From Tillus elongatus (Eukaryota; Arthropoda; Insecta; Coleoptera; Cleridae): a DNA stretch of 64,000 nucleotides. Positions 13,610-23,746 of this stretch are shown here, piece after piece (position 1 is the first letter of the stretch; the number at the start of each line of letters is the position of its first letter). The stretch spans positions 39,510,721 through 39,574,720 of the forward strand of contig OZ023267.1 in assembly GCA_964006375.1 (NCBI GenBank), given 5' to 3'. A program made the position numbers and the translations under genes. Below the pieces are notes generated by a model that did not search any database, was not told the DNA's origin, and saw only the letters and a program-made list of their open reading frames with translations.

Positions 13610-13662
13610 AGCCCTAAGCGCTTCGGCCCATATATCTGGTCATCTTCAGGGGCTTCCTTTTG
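13610..13662 (-). ncRNA. Hammerhead-like motif, unit 2
   Basis: Minus strand: AAGCCC arm, intact CUGAAGA core, GGGCUU arm. The second core strand is GAAG instead of GAAA and helix III is altered. Confidence 0.45.
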
Positions 13663-13943
13663 AACCTTTGAATCAGTGTAACCAAACTGGTTGGAATGGA
13701 CTTGTTTATGAGGTTTGGATGAACTTAGGGCACAAGTCTTTCTTGATGCAGGTTGTTAGGAACCAGATTCTCAGTGACAGTGCGAGTAAAGACTTTGAAA
13801 GTTTCTTATAAGCTTTTGTGACTATTGGCAGCCTAGCCGAAGAGATGTAATTTCTGAACGTCACAACGTCTGGGTTAGACATATTTCCAAGGTAAAAAAG
13901 AACAGAACAAGGCTATACTCCAGACTGAATTTATTTAATAAAA

Positions 13944-13990
13944 GCCCTACGCGTTTCGGCCCATATATCTGCCCCTATTCAGGGGCTTCC
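13944..13990 (-). ncRNA. Hammerhead-like motif, unit 3 (core mutated)
   Basis: Minus strand: AAGCCC/GGGCUU helix I and GAAACGCGUA are intact, but the first core strand reads CUGAAUA. Confidence 0.45.
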
Positions 13991-14301
13991 TTTTGAACCT
14001 TTGAATCAGTGTAACCAAACTGGTTGGAATGGACTTGTTTATGATGTTTTGGATGAACTTAGGGCACAAGTCTTTCTTGATGCAGGTTGTTAGGAACCAG
14101 ATTCTCAGTGACAGTGCGTGTGAAGACTTTGAAAGTTTCTTCTAAGCTTTTGTAACTATTGGCAGCCTAGTCCAAGAGATGTAATTTCTGAACGTCACAA
14201 TGTCTGGGTTAGACATATTTCCAAGGTAAAAAAGAACAAAACAAGGCTATACTCCAGACTGAATTTATTTAATAAAAGCCCTACGCGTTTACCTTGGAAA
14301 T

Positions 14302-14571
14302 TTGTCTAACCCAGACGTTGTGACGGTTAGAAATTACATCTCTTCGTCTAGGCTGCCAATAGTCACAAACGCTTATAGGAAACTTTCAAAGTCTTCACAC
14401 GCACTGTCACTGAGAATCTGGTTCCTAACAACCTGCATCAAGAAAGACTTGTGCCCTAAGTTCTTCCAAAACATCATAAACAAGTCCATTCCAACCAGTT
14501 TGGTTACACGGATTCAAAGGTTCAAAAGGAAGCCCCTGAAGATGGCCAGATATATGGTCCGAAACGCGTAG
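14302..14571 (+). CDS. Possible N-terminal fragment of a Penelope-like ORF
   Basis: An 89-codon open frame in the inverted unit runs through the hammerhead-like motif and stops at the predicted cleavage site. It contains LSLRIWFLTTCIKKDLCPKF, followed by a basic stretch RIQRFKRKPLKMARY. The pattern of a basic helical segment followed by FL..C....L.PKF resembles the start of Penelope-like polyproteins, but I cannot confirm it. The minus-strand units are homologous to the same sequence. It could equally be an incidental open frame in a non-coding terminal repeat. Confidence 0.35.
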   Translation: MSNPDVVTVRNYISSSRLPIVTNAYRKLSKSSHALSLRIWFLTTCIKKDLCPKFFQNIINKSIPTSLVTRIQRFKRKPLKMARYMVRNA

Positions 14572-14576
14572 GGCTT
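14530..14576 (+). ncRNA. Hammerhead-ribozyme-like motif, best copy of the array
   Basis: Helix I is AAGCCC (14530-14535) with GGGCTT (14571-14576), six perfect pairs. The first core strand CTGAAGA is at 14536-14542. Helix II is GGCC/GGTC-like around loop AGATATAT, with an unpaired T after the core. The second core strand GAA starts at 14561, helix III is the palindrome ACGCGT (14564-14569), and A14570 would be the cleavage base. A palindromic helix III suggests function as a dimer. Confidence 0.6.
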
Positions 14577-15240
14577 TTATTAAATAAATTCAGTCTGGAG
14601 CATAGCCTTGTTCTGTACTTTTTTACCTTGGAAATAAGTCAGTCCATTTGACCAATCACCGACGCCAGGGAGCAGTTTCAACTCACTATCTTGGAAATTT
14701 TGCTAAACCCTTGCCTTTCTGTATAGAGGTTAGGGATCTTTAACGTACCCCACATTGCATGAACACGGGACTGACGACTTTGCGCCCCTTCCGAGTGGGG
14801 AACGTGCAGACATCGGCTTGCTCAAATACAATGCCACAAGATCTGTTGATGTTAATTTTACAGTATGCACTGAAAAAGTGAAAAGGGAATCCTCGGAATC
14901 AGACCCAGTACCCTTCGGTTCAGAGGCACACGTTCTTACCACTGAACCACCGATGCTCTAGTTTTGAGTTATATATATTTTTAATCTACTTCAGAAAAGG
15001 AGGAGTTTCTCAATTCGACGGTATTTTTTATGTGTGTTACCTCAGCACTTTTTTCTAGGTGAACCGATTTTGATGATTCTCTTTTTATTTGAAAGCTTGT
15101 GCTTATCATGTGGTCCCATATAAATTTTATCAAGATCTGACCAGCAGTTTCTGAGTTATCCTAAATAAAGTGTGGTTTCTATTTTCTTCTAATTTTTACT
15201 TCTTTAATCTCCGATATCCATGTTATTGCTAAGAGTAAAA

Positions 15241-15494
15241 ATTCGGGACGCATCAAGTGCGTTATGGTAGTGATTTTTTATTAAATGCTTCAATTTTGAA
15301 TAACTCAATTTTCTATAAACTTAGAAAGTTTAATTTTGGTATGTAGCTTACTACATACATAAAAGAAAGGCACTTGCCGAGTTTCATTCAAATCGGTTAA
15401 TTAATTTTTGAGTTATCGGATGGATATTTGAAAAAATTTGTCTCACCATCGATACCTCTCTATTAGCGAATTTTTTAAAATAAAAATTCACTAA
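15241..15494 (-). repeat. Helentron-like repeat, short complete copy
   Basis: Starts with the terminal hairpin GGACGCATCAAGTGCGTT, then the subterminal GTAGTGATTTTT, and ends with the hairpin TAGCGAATTTT...AAAATTCACTA. The centre keeps CGGTTAATTAATTTTTGAGTTATCGGATGGATA but has almost no TA tract. About 254 bp. Confidence 0.75.
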
Positions 15495-15949
15495 TAAAAC
15501 AAACCAAACAGTATATCCGTCGTGCTTTAAGTAACCTTATTATGACAAGCAGATACACCATTTTAACATTTTAAATAAAGTGGTTGAAGTGTTTTACATA
15601 ATATGTTGATAATTAATTAATTTATAGAATATAATATGATCATTTTCAAACAGTCTCCCAGTATACAACACAATATTACTCCTCAGTCAATAAATTCACT
15701 TTTTTCATTCTGCTTTATCAAAACTATATTTAGTAAATTTTAATTTTACACTACAATAACGACTTGTTAATACATTCTTCAGAGCACACAGAAGCACAGA
15801 AACGAGATAAAGTTATGAGCAAAATATATAGCAGAAACAATGTGCCATATTTTATCAAAATAACTTATTGTTTGAAAATGGTCAAAAATTTTCCGACAAT
15901 ATAACATTGGTTTTCTAACCAACAAATCTTAGGTTAATAGCAAATTGAG

Positions 15950-16228
15950 TTATTGAAATTTGAAGCATTTAATGAAAATTTGCTACCAAAACGCACTTAC
16001 TGCGTCTTGATTTTTTTTCTTACAAACATATTTCGATAAAAAATGCAATAAAATAACGCTGTTCGAAAAAAAATTGTAGGGATCACCAACGACCGACTTG
16101 TGGGCCCGCCGATGATTGTCAAAATAGTTTTGTAAGATGCAGCTCAAGACACCCTATACTTATACAATTTTTTCTCGTCTCTTGTATAACAATAATTATA
16201 TTTAGCTTTACCGTAGAAACGCGTCACC
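15950..16228 (+). repeat. Helentron-like terminus joined to a CAGGGTG module
   Basis: The plus-strand terminus GCTACCAAAACGCACTTACTGCGTCTTG (hairpin) is near 15980-16010. It is followed by the recurrent module ending GATGCAGCTCAAGACACCC...GCGTCACCCTGTATA at 16133-16228, whose end resembles a mariner TIR (inverse of TACAGGGTGACGC). Confidence 0.55.
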
Positions 16229-16619
16229 CTGTATAATATCAGCCCTTTTGTAAAACTTCGATCCTTTATATTTATTTATTTATTCAATATTCAAATACAC
16301 AGTTTATAAACCATTTACGTATATATGTGTTGATAAAATATAACAAACACTGTTTAATCCACCCACTAACATTAATAAAGGAATAATTTGCACTTGTATA
16401 TAAAAATTTCCCAAATAACACAAATAATTCGTCCACACAAACAAATAAAAAACATAATATAAACGATCTAATATCATACATCATACGGAATACGGTAAAT
16501 GTCAGTTACAGCGTCTAACAGACCTGCGCAATAATAATCATATGTTACGTTACCATGACAACCACTACTAGATCTCATATAAACTATTCAATGAAAGGCG
16601 GTGGAATTAAACATACATG

Positions 16620-16904
16620 TTTAAAATTTAAATAGCTAAATTTTATGTAATCCTAGAATGCTGAATTTTGGTACCTAGTTAGGTCTTTCCCAAAGCAATA
16701 TGTACACCAAATTTTATTGAAATATCTTTGTAATTTTCGGAGAAAAATTTTTTTTTCGAAAGAACACTCAAAATTTTCCCGGAAAACCGTGTCAGATTTT
16801 TCTGGCTACCGAACTCATCTAAGCTATTAATAAAAGAAAGGCACTTGCCGAGTTTTATCAAAATCGGTTAATTATTTTTTGAATTAGCGGTTGGATACAT
16901 ACAT

Positions 16905-16996
<92 letters not shown>

Positions 16997-17136
16997 TAAA
17001 CATATAAAAATCGAAACTGACCCCGGATATGAGTTCTAGGGGTCTTAATTAGCGCTCATTTGCAAAAAATTTTTGCAAAGTCTCACCATCGATACCTCTC
17101 TATTAGTGAATTTTTTAAAATAAAAATTCACTAAAA
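16620..17136 (-). repeat. Helentron-like repeat with internal (TA)n
   Basis: Interior blocks in the family order (GGTCTTTCCCAAAGCAATATG, CTACCGAACTCATC, GAAAGGCACTTGCCGAG), a (TA)n tract at about 16905-16990, AAAAATCGAAACTGACCCC, and the closing hairpin at 17105-17133. The GACGCAGC terminus is absent or diverged. Confidence 0.7.
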
Positions 17137-18100
17137 GTATTAATAAATTACAAATTAAATAATGGAATTCAATTAACAACATTTAACACCGCTTCAGCTG
17201 TCTTCCTCGCCAGACAATAGGAGTCACCCAGGTGTCATCTTTATCTCGCTACTGTCACTTTAAAATTCCCGACAGTGGTTTGTTTTTCTTTGTAACACAT
17301 TCTCTGTGTGAGTGACAGACAAGCCGAGAGCAAGCTACACATTTCAGCAAACACAAAAGTATGCATGAACATCCAAGATCGAAGAATAAAGACATGTTTA
17401 TATAACCTTTGGCATTTCACAAGTTAACCTATCAACAGGTTGACAATATATATTGACTCTAGGGTCGAAGAATCCACAAAAAAGGGTGTTAGGTTAGTTG
17501 ATTGTTTGCTCTTTTACTTGTGCGCAGTTATTTTCAGCAATGCACGTGGGGATTTCCATTGTCTGTATTGGCAAAGTGCCTGGCGGAAGCACAGATGGCA
17601 CAAAATAGCGTAAAGAGCATCACAAGAATAAACAGAATTATTCTTTGAGTTAAATTAAGTAATTGTCGCGTTTTAGTAATTACTTAAGGCGCTTTAAAAT
17701 TATGACATATTTATGTGAATGGAGTTACTAAAAACAAGAACTTTAAGAAAAATAAAAGATTTTCAGGAGTGGTTTGAGCTGTAGTTATCATGTTTTTATT
17801 AGGTCCAATGGTTCGCCCAGCTTAGTTGTGCAGTACGAAAACCAATGTATCCCCAGCTTAGTGGTGCAGTACGAAAATTCGCTAATGAGAAGATTGCGAT
17901 TTTCGAATTTTGAAAAGATTTCATAAGCATAGTCTCGAAGGAAATTAGTATAATGGAAGTTTATTAAGGAATGCCCCATACAAGACCCTTCTTCAATTTT
18001 TTCGCTAACAGATTGTAACAGTATAAATTGGATAGCTAAACAACTAAGCTAATTTGGACGTATTTGTGGTTCCTCCTCTGCTTTGCACGAAGAATTATTG
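17137..18100. other. Mostly unassigned, with a short direct repeat
   Basis: Nothing recognised up to 17800. At 17816-17880 a unit of about 34 bp (CCCAGCTTAGTTGTGCAGTA...) occurs twice. A piece resembling the 5' end of the Helentron-like family (CGCTAATGAGAAGATTGCGA) follows at 17880-17925. Confidence 0.4.
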
Positions 18101-18970
18101 GCGACAACCGTGGCTATTTCTTCTGGATATCCCTCGTATAGGGAATAGGATTGAGATATTTCGTTAAATTATTTATATTTGTACTACCCCTGGTATATCG
18201 TGCCGGCTTACACGCTTGCGTTGCCGTTGCCGGTAGTTCGAGAAGGGTCCGCATGTTGAGAAGGATAGATGGCTGGGGACGTGTGTGATGCGAGAGAGAG
18301 CGAGGGTGTGGCAGCACCTGTTTTCAAGTCGGAGATGTAAATGCGCCGGAAGTTTCGGGAGGGAGATTTCGTTGGCAATTTGTGGAGTTAACACGTGGTT
18401 CCTTCTGAGGAGCAAGTTTGGATATTAAGTATCCTCCTTCGTGGATTTTATTGCTCTCAGAATTTAATCTGCAGTCTTTTTGGTGATGTCGTAATGTACG
18501 GATTTAGTGCTGAAGGCTGTGGAGATACCCATTTGAGGGGATTTAAGGACCACATTTATCGTGTCCCGTTGTGGGAGTTTCGTTTCCCTCTCTGGAGGTA
18601 AGAAATCATCCTCTCTCGTAACTGTAACACCTTTAGCATTCCGTTACTTGTTGTTTTTAGGGTCCTTGTACCGGATGGGAAGATTTTTCGTATTAGACGA
18701 AATCCTTGTGCCGGATGGCTTCTCCTTGTGCCGGAGGAAAGATTCCTTGTACCGGATACTGCTTGTGCAGGATACTGCTGGTGCAGGGCAATCCTCGTAC
18801 CGGCTGGATACCGAAATTCTTATGTAGGGCAATTCTTGTGCCGGATAGACGAAACCTGGTGCTGGATGGAAGATTCCTAGTATCAGGGATAGAAGGTATG
18901 TGTGTTGAGAACTTAGTGTATTGGGCAGTACCGTTGGCAAATTCCTGTATCGCAATTTTGGTGGAATAAG
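18100..18970. repeat. GC-richer segment with a degenerate minisatellite
   Basis: Noticeably richer in GC than its surroundings. From 18660 to 18870 an imperfect unit of 15-17 bp built on CCTTGTGCCGGATGG recurs about nine times. Frames of 60-110 codons are open on both strands, as expected for such a repeat. A possible short intron (GTAAGA at 18600, TTTTTAG at 18660) is only suggestive. No protein family recognised. Confidence 0.5.
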
Positions 18971-20407
18971 TCTCACATGGATTAGCGAATTTTTAAGTAC
19001 CGAATGGAGTATGGCTATTAGAGTAATTGGAGTTTTATTGTGCTAGTCAAGAACAAATTATTGGTAATTTTATGGTCTAGGAGCTCAGGAATTTCAAGTA
19101 AGAATTTTCCGTTTTGTGATAACGAATCAAGTGATAAGAGACAATTTTGATAAGCTACATTTTTAAATATTCATCTTTGTTAAATTTGCTAAGATCAAAC
19201 CGAATTTATTTTATTTTAACTTCACTAAATATGGTACAGATTTTTATAAGACCATTATTAATATAATTGCGTCACTTTCGATAGTACCATTAGTTATCAT
19301 ATACTGTTAGCATTAGTCAAGCCTATGGATTATTCTTTGGGACTTGATCTTTAATCAGGCCACTTACCGTACTTAACGTGTAATTAAGTAATATTTGGGG
19401 AAAATAAGTTGTGAACTTTGCGTGCACGAAAAGTGGGATTTCCCGTAGAACAAATATAGTTTGGAGCACATTCATATTTATACTCAGCAAAGATCTTGAT
19501 TATGTTGTAGTAAGCCATTTTGTGATAATATAGAGACTTTATTTTTTTTATTTTATTTTAGATCAGAATTTTAGAACAACTTTTAATAAATTCTTGTATG
19601 CCAAAGAAGCTTAATAAAAGCCCTTATTTTATCATATTTTAGATGTGTTTTGGTTTTGTGTTTGTGTTTTCTTTTCAGGGCTGTTGATAGATTGGATCAT
19701 TACCGTTATATTTATTTGTGGGTCTATGAGACCATACCGTTCCGAACTTTAGTTTGTGTTATCGTAATTACATCTCCCTTGTAGCTTCCTGTGCTCGATT
19801 GTGGTTGGCTATAGTTGCCAGTGTGATCCAAGAATTCTTGGTTGTGTTGGATCTGGGCAAGGAAGCATATTTGTGAACATCTTATTAGAATATCCGGGAG
19901 TGGAGGTTAAACAATCAAGTGGCGCCCCTAATTAACATCTTATTTTAACCAACGCCCATCTCCACTGTATAAAAGCTGGCGGCCCTCTAACTTCCCGGTA
20001 ACTTAGCTTATGCCAATGACAAATTAAATTTGTGGATACGTTAGGAATTATTTGAGCATTTGTCATCTGGTATAAAAGGAAGCGCGGCGGCGTCATGTTC
20101 GAGGTATTTTACAAGCTCAATATTGACAATTTTTTTCACAAGTTTGGGCAAACTGGACAAATAGACATCGGAAGATAGTTCCCCACATCGAGCTTGTCTC
20201 CCTTTTTAAGGACAGGCCGATTTCGAGCTTGTTTTCGGAAAATATAGAAAAACTCTCATCTTATATGACATTCAAAAGAGGCGTGGTATAGCTGGAGTCA
20301 CTTCGGACACGTATTTAACTTCGTTTGAGTCCTGGTTCTATTGTCATTTTAAATTTTCCCGTATGTGCTTAACACGGCGAGGTCTAAAAAATATTTTTCT
20401 CGTTTTA
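18971..20407. other. Unassigned sequence, possible LTR-element remains
   Basis: No coding region. GTGGCGCCCCTAATTAAC near 19919 and TTGGCGACAACCGTGG near 18093 resemble LTR-retrotransposon primer-binding sites, but I find no paired LTRs, so the region is left unassigned. Confidence 0.3.
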
Positions 20408-20439
20408 AGTGTTTTTTTTTAAATTCACTAATGAGGAGA

Positions 20440-20508
<69 letters not shown>

Positions 20509-22521
20509 TAACCCGTAAAAAAGGTGTGGTTAACCAAGGCTCGGAAATACTTATGGAAATATCACTACATGAGATTAAACTAGCCCTAAAAATGATGAAA
20601 AATCAAAAATCGCCCGGAGAAGACTGCGTGGTTTCCGATGCGATAAAGATTGGTGGTCCTTGGTTGCTCCAAAAAATCAAATCTCTTTTCAACCTTTGTC
20701 TCTTCAATAGTACGATACCAGAAAAGTGACACAACATCATCGTAATACTGGTCCACAAGAAAAGAGACATCTCGAACCTAGAAAATTACAGGCCGATAAG
20801 TCTACTTATCCACCTCTACAAATTATTTACTAGAATAATTACCACACGACTTGAAAAGAGGTTGGACTTTATCCAGCCAGGAGAACAGGCCGGTTTTCGA
20901 AGTGGGTTTGAAACCAATGATCATCTTCAAAGCGTCAAAACAGCGATTGAAAAGACCATCGAATATGGCAGACCACTTGTCCTTGCTTTTGTGAACTTCC
21001 ATAAGGCTTTCGACACTGGAGCTGGACGCAGTGTTGCAGTCCCTGAAAGCATGCCGTATTGACTATCGCTACACCAAAATAATCTACAATATATATAAAA
21101 ATGCTACTCTTGTGGTAAAACTACATGAAAACACGAATCCTATAAAAATTGGGAGAGGAGTACGCCAGGAAGATACGATGTCTCCAAAACTGTTTATCAC
21201 CGTCCTGGAGTATGTGTCCAAGAAGCTAGATTGGGACCAAAAACGTCTAAGAATAGACGGCCAAAGTCTGTCAAACTTACGGTTTGCAGATGACATTGTC
21301 TTACTATCTGACAACTTGGAAGATATTAGAATGATGCCACAGGAACTTTAGGAGGTATGTGCAACAGTAGGTCTAAAAATGAACATCGGAAAAACAAAAT
21401 TTATGACAAACCTCGTCCCTAGTAACAATCTAATTATTGAAAACTCTGAGGTGGAATGGGTAGACAAATACACATATTTGGGTCACGAGATAAGCATATC
21501 CAAAACCAACCAAACATGCGAGATAAACAGAAGAGTTATACTCTCCTGGGCGGCTTACGACAAACTTAGAGACGTTTTCAGAAGCGACAGAAGGCAGAAG
21601 AAACAGAAGAAGACCACCAACTCGTTGGACAAACGACATAACAAAAATTACAAAAAACTGGATTCGTAACGGTCAAGACAGAAAAGAATGGACTCGACTA
21701 GGGGAGGCCTATGTCCAGCAGTGGACGCAGAGGGCTGATTGATGATGATGAGATGATGTATCTCCGAAAATAACAAAGCTATCGCAACCAAATTTGATAC
21801 TTAGGTTTACACTATTAAACTCGCCCTACATGCCAAAATTCAGATCTCTGAGTTAAAAGAAAACATTATGGCCATTTAAAAGAAAATGGGTGCCACTGAT
21901 GACCAGAGAAATGCACCAAACCAAAATATTTTGTGTGGATTTCTCTATTGTATATCACAGACAAAGATTAGCTTTTCTTGACGCAAAAAGATCAATAAAT
22001 AACATAAAAATTACTTTGACAATGTTAAAGTTTTTCTGCTTAAAATGTGAAGGTCGCGATTTGAGACATCAAGATTTGCACTTTTTAGACGGAGAACCTG
22101 AAACAAAGACGGGCTAGGTAAATCAAATGTCGTAATAAATGTGTTTTACAAAGCCTTAAGTTACAGCTTCAACCATCATTGTCCTTCATTTTACTAAAAT
22201 ATTTGCATAAAATTCAAAAAGTAATCAACCGATTTTGATGAAATTCGGCAGGTATTTTTTCTTTTATTAATACCTTGGATGAGTTCGTTAGCCAGGAAAA
22301 TCGGACAAGGTTCTCCAGAAACATTTTGAGTTTTCTTTCGAAAAAAATTTTGTCTGAAAATTACAAAGCTATTTAGATGACGTTTTGCGGATATGTTGCG
22401 TCGGAAAAGACCTTACTACAAGCCAAAACTCAGCATTTTAAATTAATAGAAAATCGATTTATTCGAATTTGAAGCATTTAATGAAAATTTGCTACCATAA
22501 CGCACTTGCAGCGTCCCGAAC
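20408..22521 (+). repeat. Helentron-like repeat carrying an RTE insertion
   Basis: The 5' end (TTTAAATTCACTAATGAGGAGATC) is near 20419-20442, followed by a (TA)n tract (20443-20507). After the LINE the family interior resumes at TCCGAAAATAACAAAGCTATCG near 21764. It ends at the terminal hairpin AACGCACTTGCAGCGTCC near 22498-22516. A second family terminus follows at about 22560-22655. Confidence 0.65.
20514..21740 (+). pseudogene. RTE-type LINE, 5'-truncated and internally deleted
   Basis: Reverse transcriptase of the RTE group. Visible motifs: LKMMKNQKSPGEDCVVSDAI near 20585-20640; ENYRPISLL near 20782-20808; QAGFRSGFETNDHL near 20888-20930; VNFHKAFDT near 20990-21016 (usual first catalytic Asp region, DFKKAFD-like, here Asn); GRGVRQEDTMSPKLF near 21150-21190; catalytic FADDIVLLSD near 21280-21312; and KYTYLGHEIS. 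After YDKLRDVFRS (about 21580) the usual connection domain is missing. The frame jumps to the C-terminal RRPPTRWTNDI...LGEAYVQQWTQ region, ending near 21740 with the TGATGATGA-type tail of this group. Frame changes near 20728, 21035 and 21595. Confidence 0.85.
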
Positions 22522-22559
22522 TTTAACTATATGTATAGGATCCACCGGTAACCAAGTTG

Positions 22560-22655
22560 ATGCCTGCCTTCATTACAAAAAGACATATTTACTTTTAGAA
22601 CATTTTTATGTGAAATTTGCTACAACGCACTTGCTGCGTCCAGACTTTTGACTTT
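22560..22655 (+). repeat. Helentron-like terminus
   Basis: Ends TTTGCTACAACGCACTTGCTGCGTCCAGACTTTT, the canonical hairpin terminus; the rest of the element is missing. Confidence 0.65.
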
Positions 22656-23240
22656 ACAGCTGCAATAGTATGTGGGCTCATTCCCTGCAGACCAAGCGTG
22701 AAATTTGAACAACACGGGCAAATAAATCAGCCTTTTCGTTTGACGATGCAGCAGATACTCCATCATTTGAAGCTTAAGGAAAAAAGCACTTGGTAATCAG
22801 TCAAATTTCTACCTATAATTTTTACCATAGATCAGAAACGACGGGTTGACATAGGATAGCTCTGTCTCTTATTGATTGGTGGAAGTCATTTTTTGGTTGA
22901 CCGATTATGTGCTTGCAACTGTTCCAATAAAATGCAGGGTCAGTTTGTACACTGTAAAGTCACGAAGATGACCTCTATTGCTGCTTTATTTTATCATAAT
23001 TATTTCTTTTTCTTTCTTTCAGTTAAATAGTATTAACAGGCAATAAAATTCTTGTCACAGCACATGAATAAGGGAAGACTTAAAAAATGGGCTTCCCATT
23101 CTGTCCTCCACATACAATAGAATGTGGCAAAGGCTGACATAATGGATTTTATAATTTGAATAGGGAGATTAAAAACAAGTCCTTGTATGTATGTGTGTGT
23201 GTGTAACAACTGTCGAGCGTCACAAACAAATGCTGCCAAC
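22656..23240. other. Unassigned sequence
   Basis: A minus-strand stretch near 22690-22770 reads DGVSAASSNEKADLFARVVQ, which resembles the linker before RT in jockey-like LINEs (EKADLFA), but nothing around it supports a longer element. Confidence 0.3.
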
Positions 23241-23488
23241 CTAGTCATCATCGCAAGGAGCTGTTTCAATTACCCCGTCTTTAGAAAAGCGACTTAGCGG
23301 GCGCATGCTACAGAATGGAGTAGTCGCATTATACAGTCTCAATCTCAAATCCGTCAATTGTTTGACAACGCTTTCAATTTCGTTGTTGTGTCTGCCCTTG
23401 GCATACAGGAATATGTTCAAATTTTCATTTAACTTACACAATGCATTGAATTCAATACAACGTATCGCGATTATAGGTGTATACGCTT
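23241..23488 (-). CDS. Unrecognised open frame, possible host exon
   Basis: An 82-codon frame on the minus strand opens directly after a TAAG that could be a splice acceptor (TATTTTTACATTAAG) and ends with a stop after ETAPCDDD. The protein contains RHNNEIESVVKQLTDLRLRL, then an N-glycosylation-like NATT and CSMRPLSRFSKDG. It matches no transposon family I know. It could be a terminal exon of a gene, a gene fragment or chance. Confidence 0.3.
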
Positions 23489-23558
23489 AATGTAAAAATA
23501 TACGAAATACTCTCTAATCTTCATTTACAATTTAGCAGTAGTCATTAGGTAACAACAA

Positions 23559-23577
23559 AATAATAATAATAATAATC

Positions 23578-23638
<61 letters not shown>

Positions 23639-23645
23639 TAATAGT
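23559..23645. repeat. (TAA)n microsatellite
   Basis: TAA/ATA repeat with a few interruptions (TCA, ACA). Confidence 0.9.
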
Positions 23646-23746
23646 AGTAATATTAATTTGTTGTAAACAAATTATCAGATATTTCAATACACTGAAATTA
23701 TATAATTGGACACTAAATACAAGAAAATAGAATAAAACCTAAAAAT

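Larger units (their letters stand above)
13179..14637 (-). mobile_element. Hammerhead-bearing tandem array inserted in a SINE
   Basis: Direct copies of a unit of about 334 bp start at 13177, 13513, 13846 and 14180 (spacings 336, 333, 334). The last copy is cut at ACGCGTTT near 14289 and joins an inverted copy running to 14637. The whole block is flanked by the 13-bp repeat GTCAGTCCATTTG at 13166-13178 and 14638-14650, and that repeat lies inside a SINE. Each unit has a hammerhead-like motif (GAAGCCC arm, CUGAAGA or a variant, GAAACGCGU, GGGCUUC arm). I infer a Penelope-like terminal repeat array or a retrozyme-like element that moved as one block. Confidence 0.75.
13146..14958 (-). mobile_element. 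tRNA-derived SINE, family 1, copy 3, interrupted
   Basis: The SINE tail (13146-13178) and its body plus tRNA-like head (14651-14958) are separated by a 1.46-kb insertion. The outer target duplication TAGTTTTGAG is present at 13136-13145 and 14959-14968, which shows that the two halves belong to one SINE. Its B box reads GATTCCGAGG-like and is diverged; the head ends at about 14958. Confidence 0.82.

Noticed and set aside
13179..14637. CRISPR-like array because of regular spacing
   Set aside because: The units are about 334 bp and similar throughout, without short repeats and unique spacers, and the genome is animal.
19915..19940. GTGGCGCCCCTAATTAAC as an LTR-retrotransposon primer-binding site, with TTGGCGACAACCGTGG near 18093 as another
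   Set aside because: No paired LTRs, polypurine tract or gag/pol sequence was found nearby.
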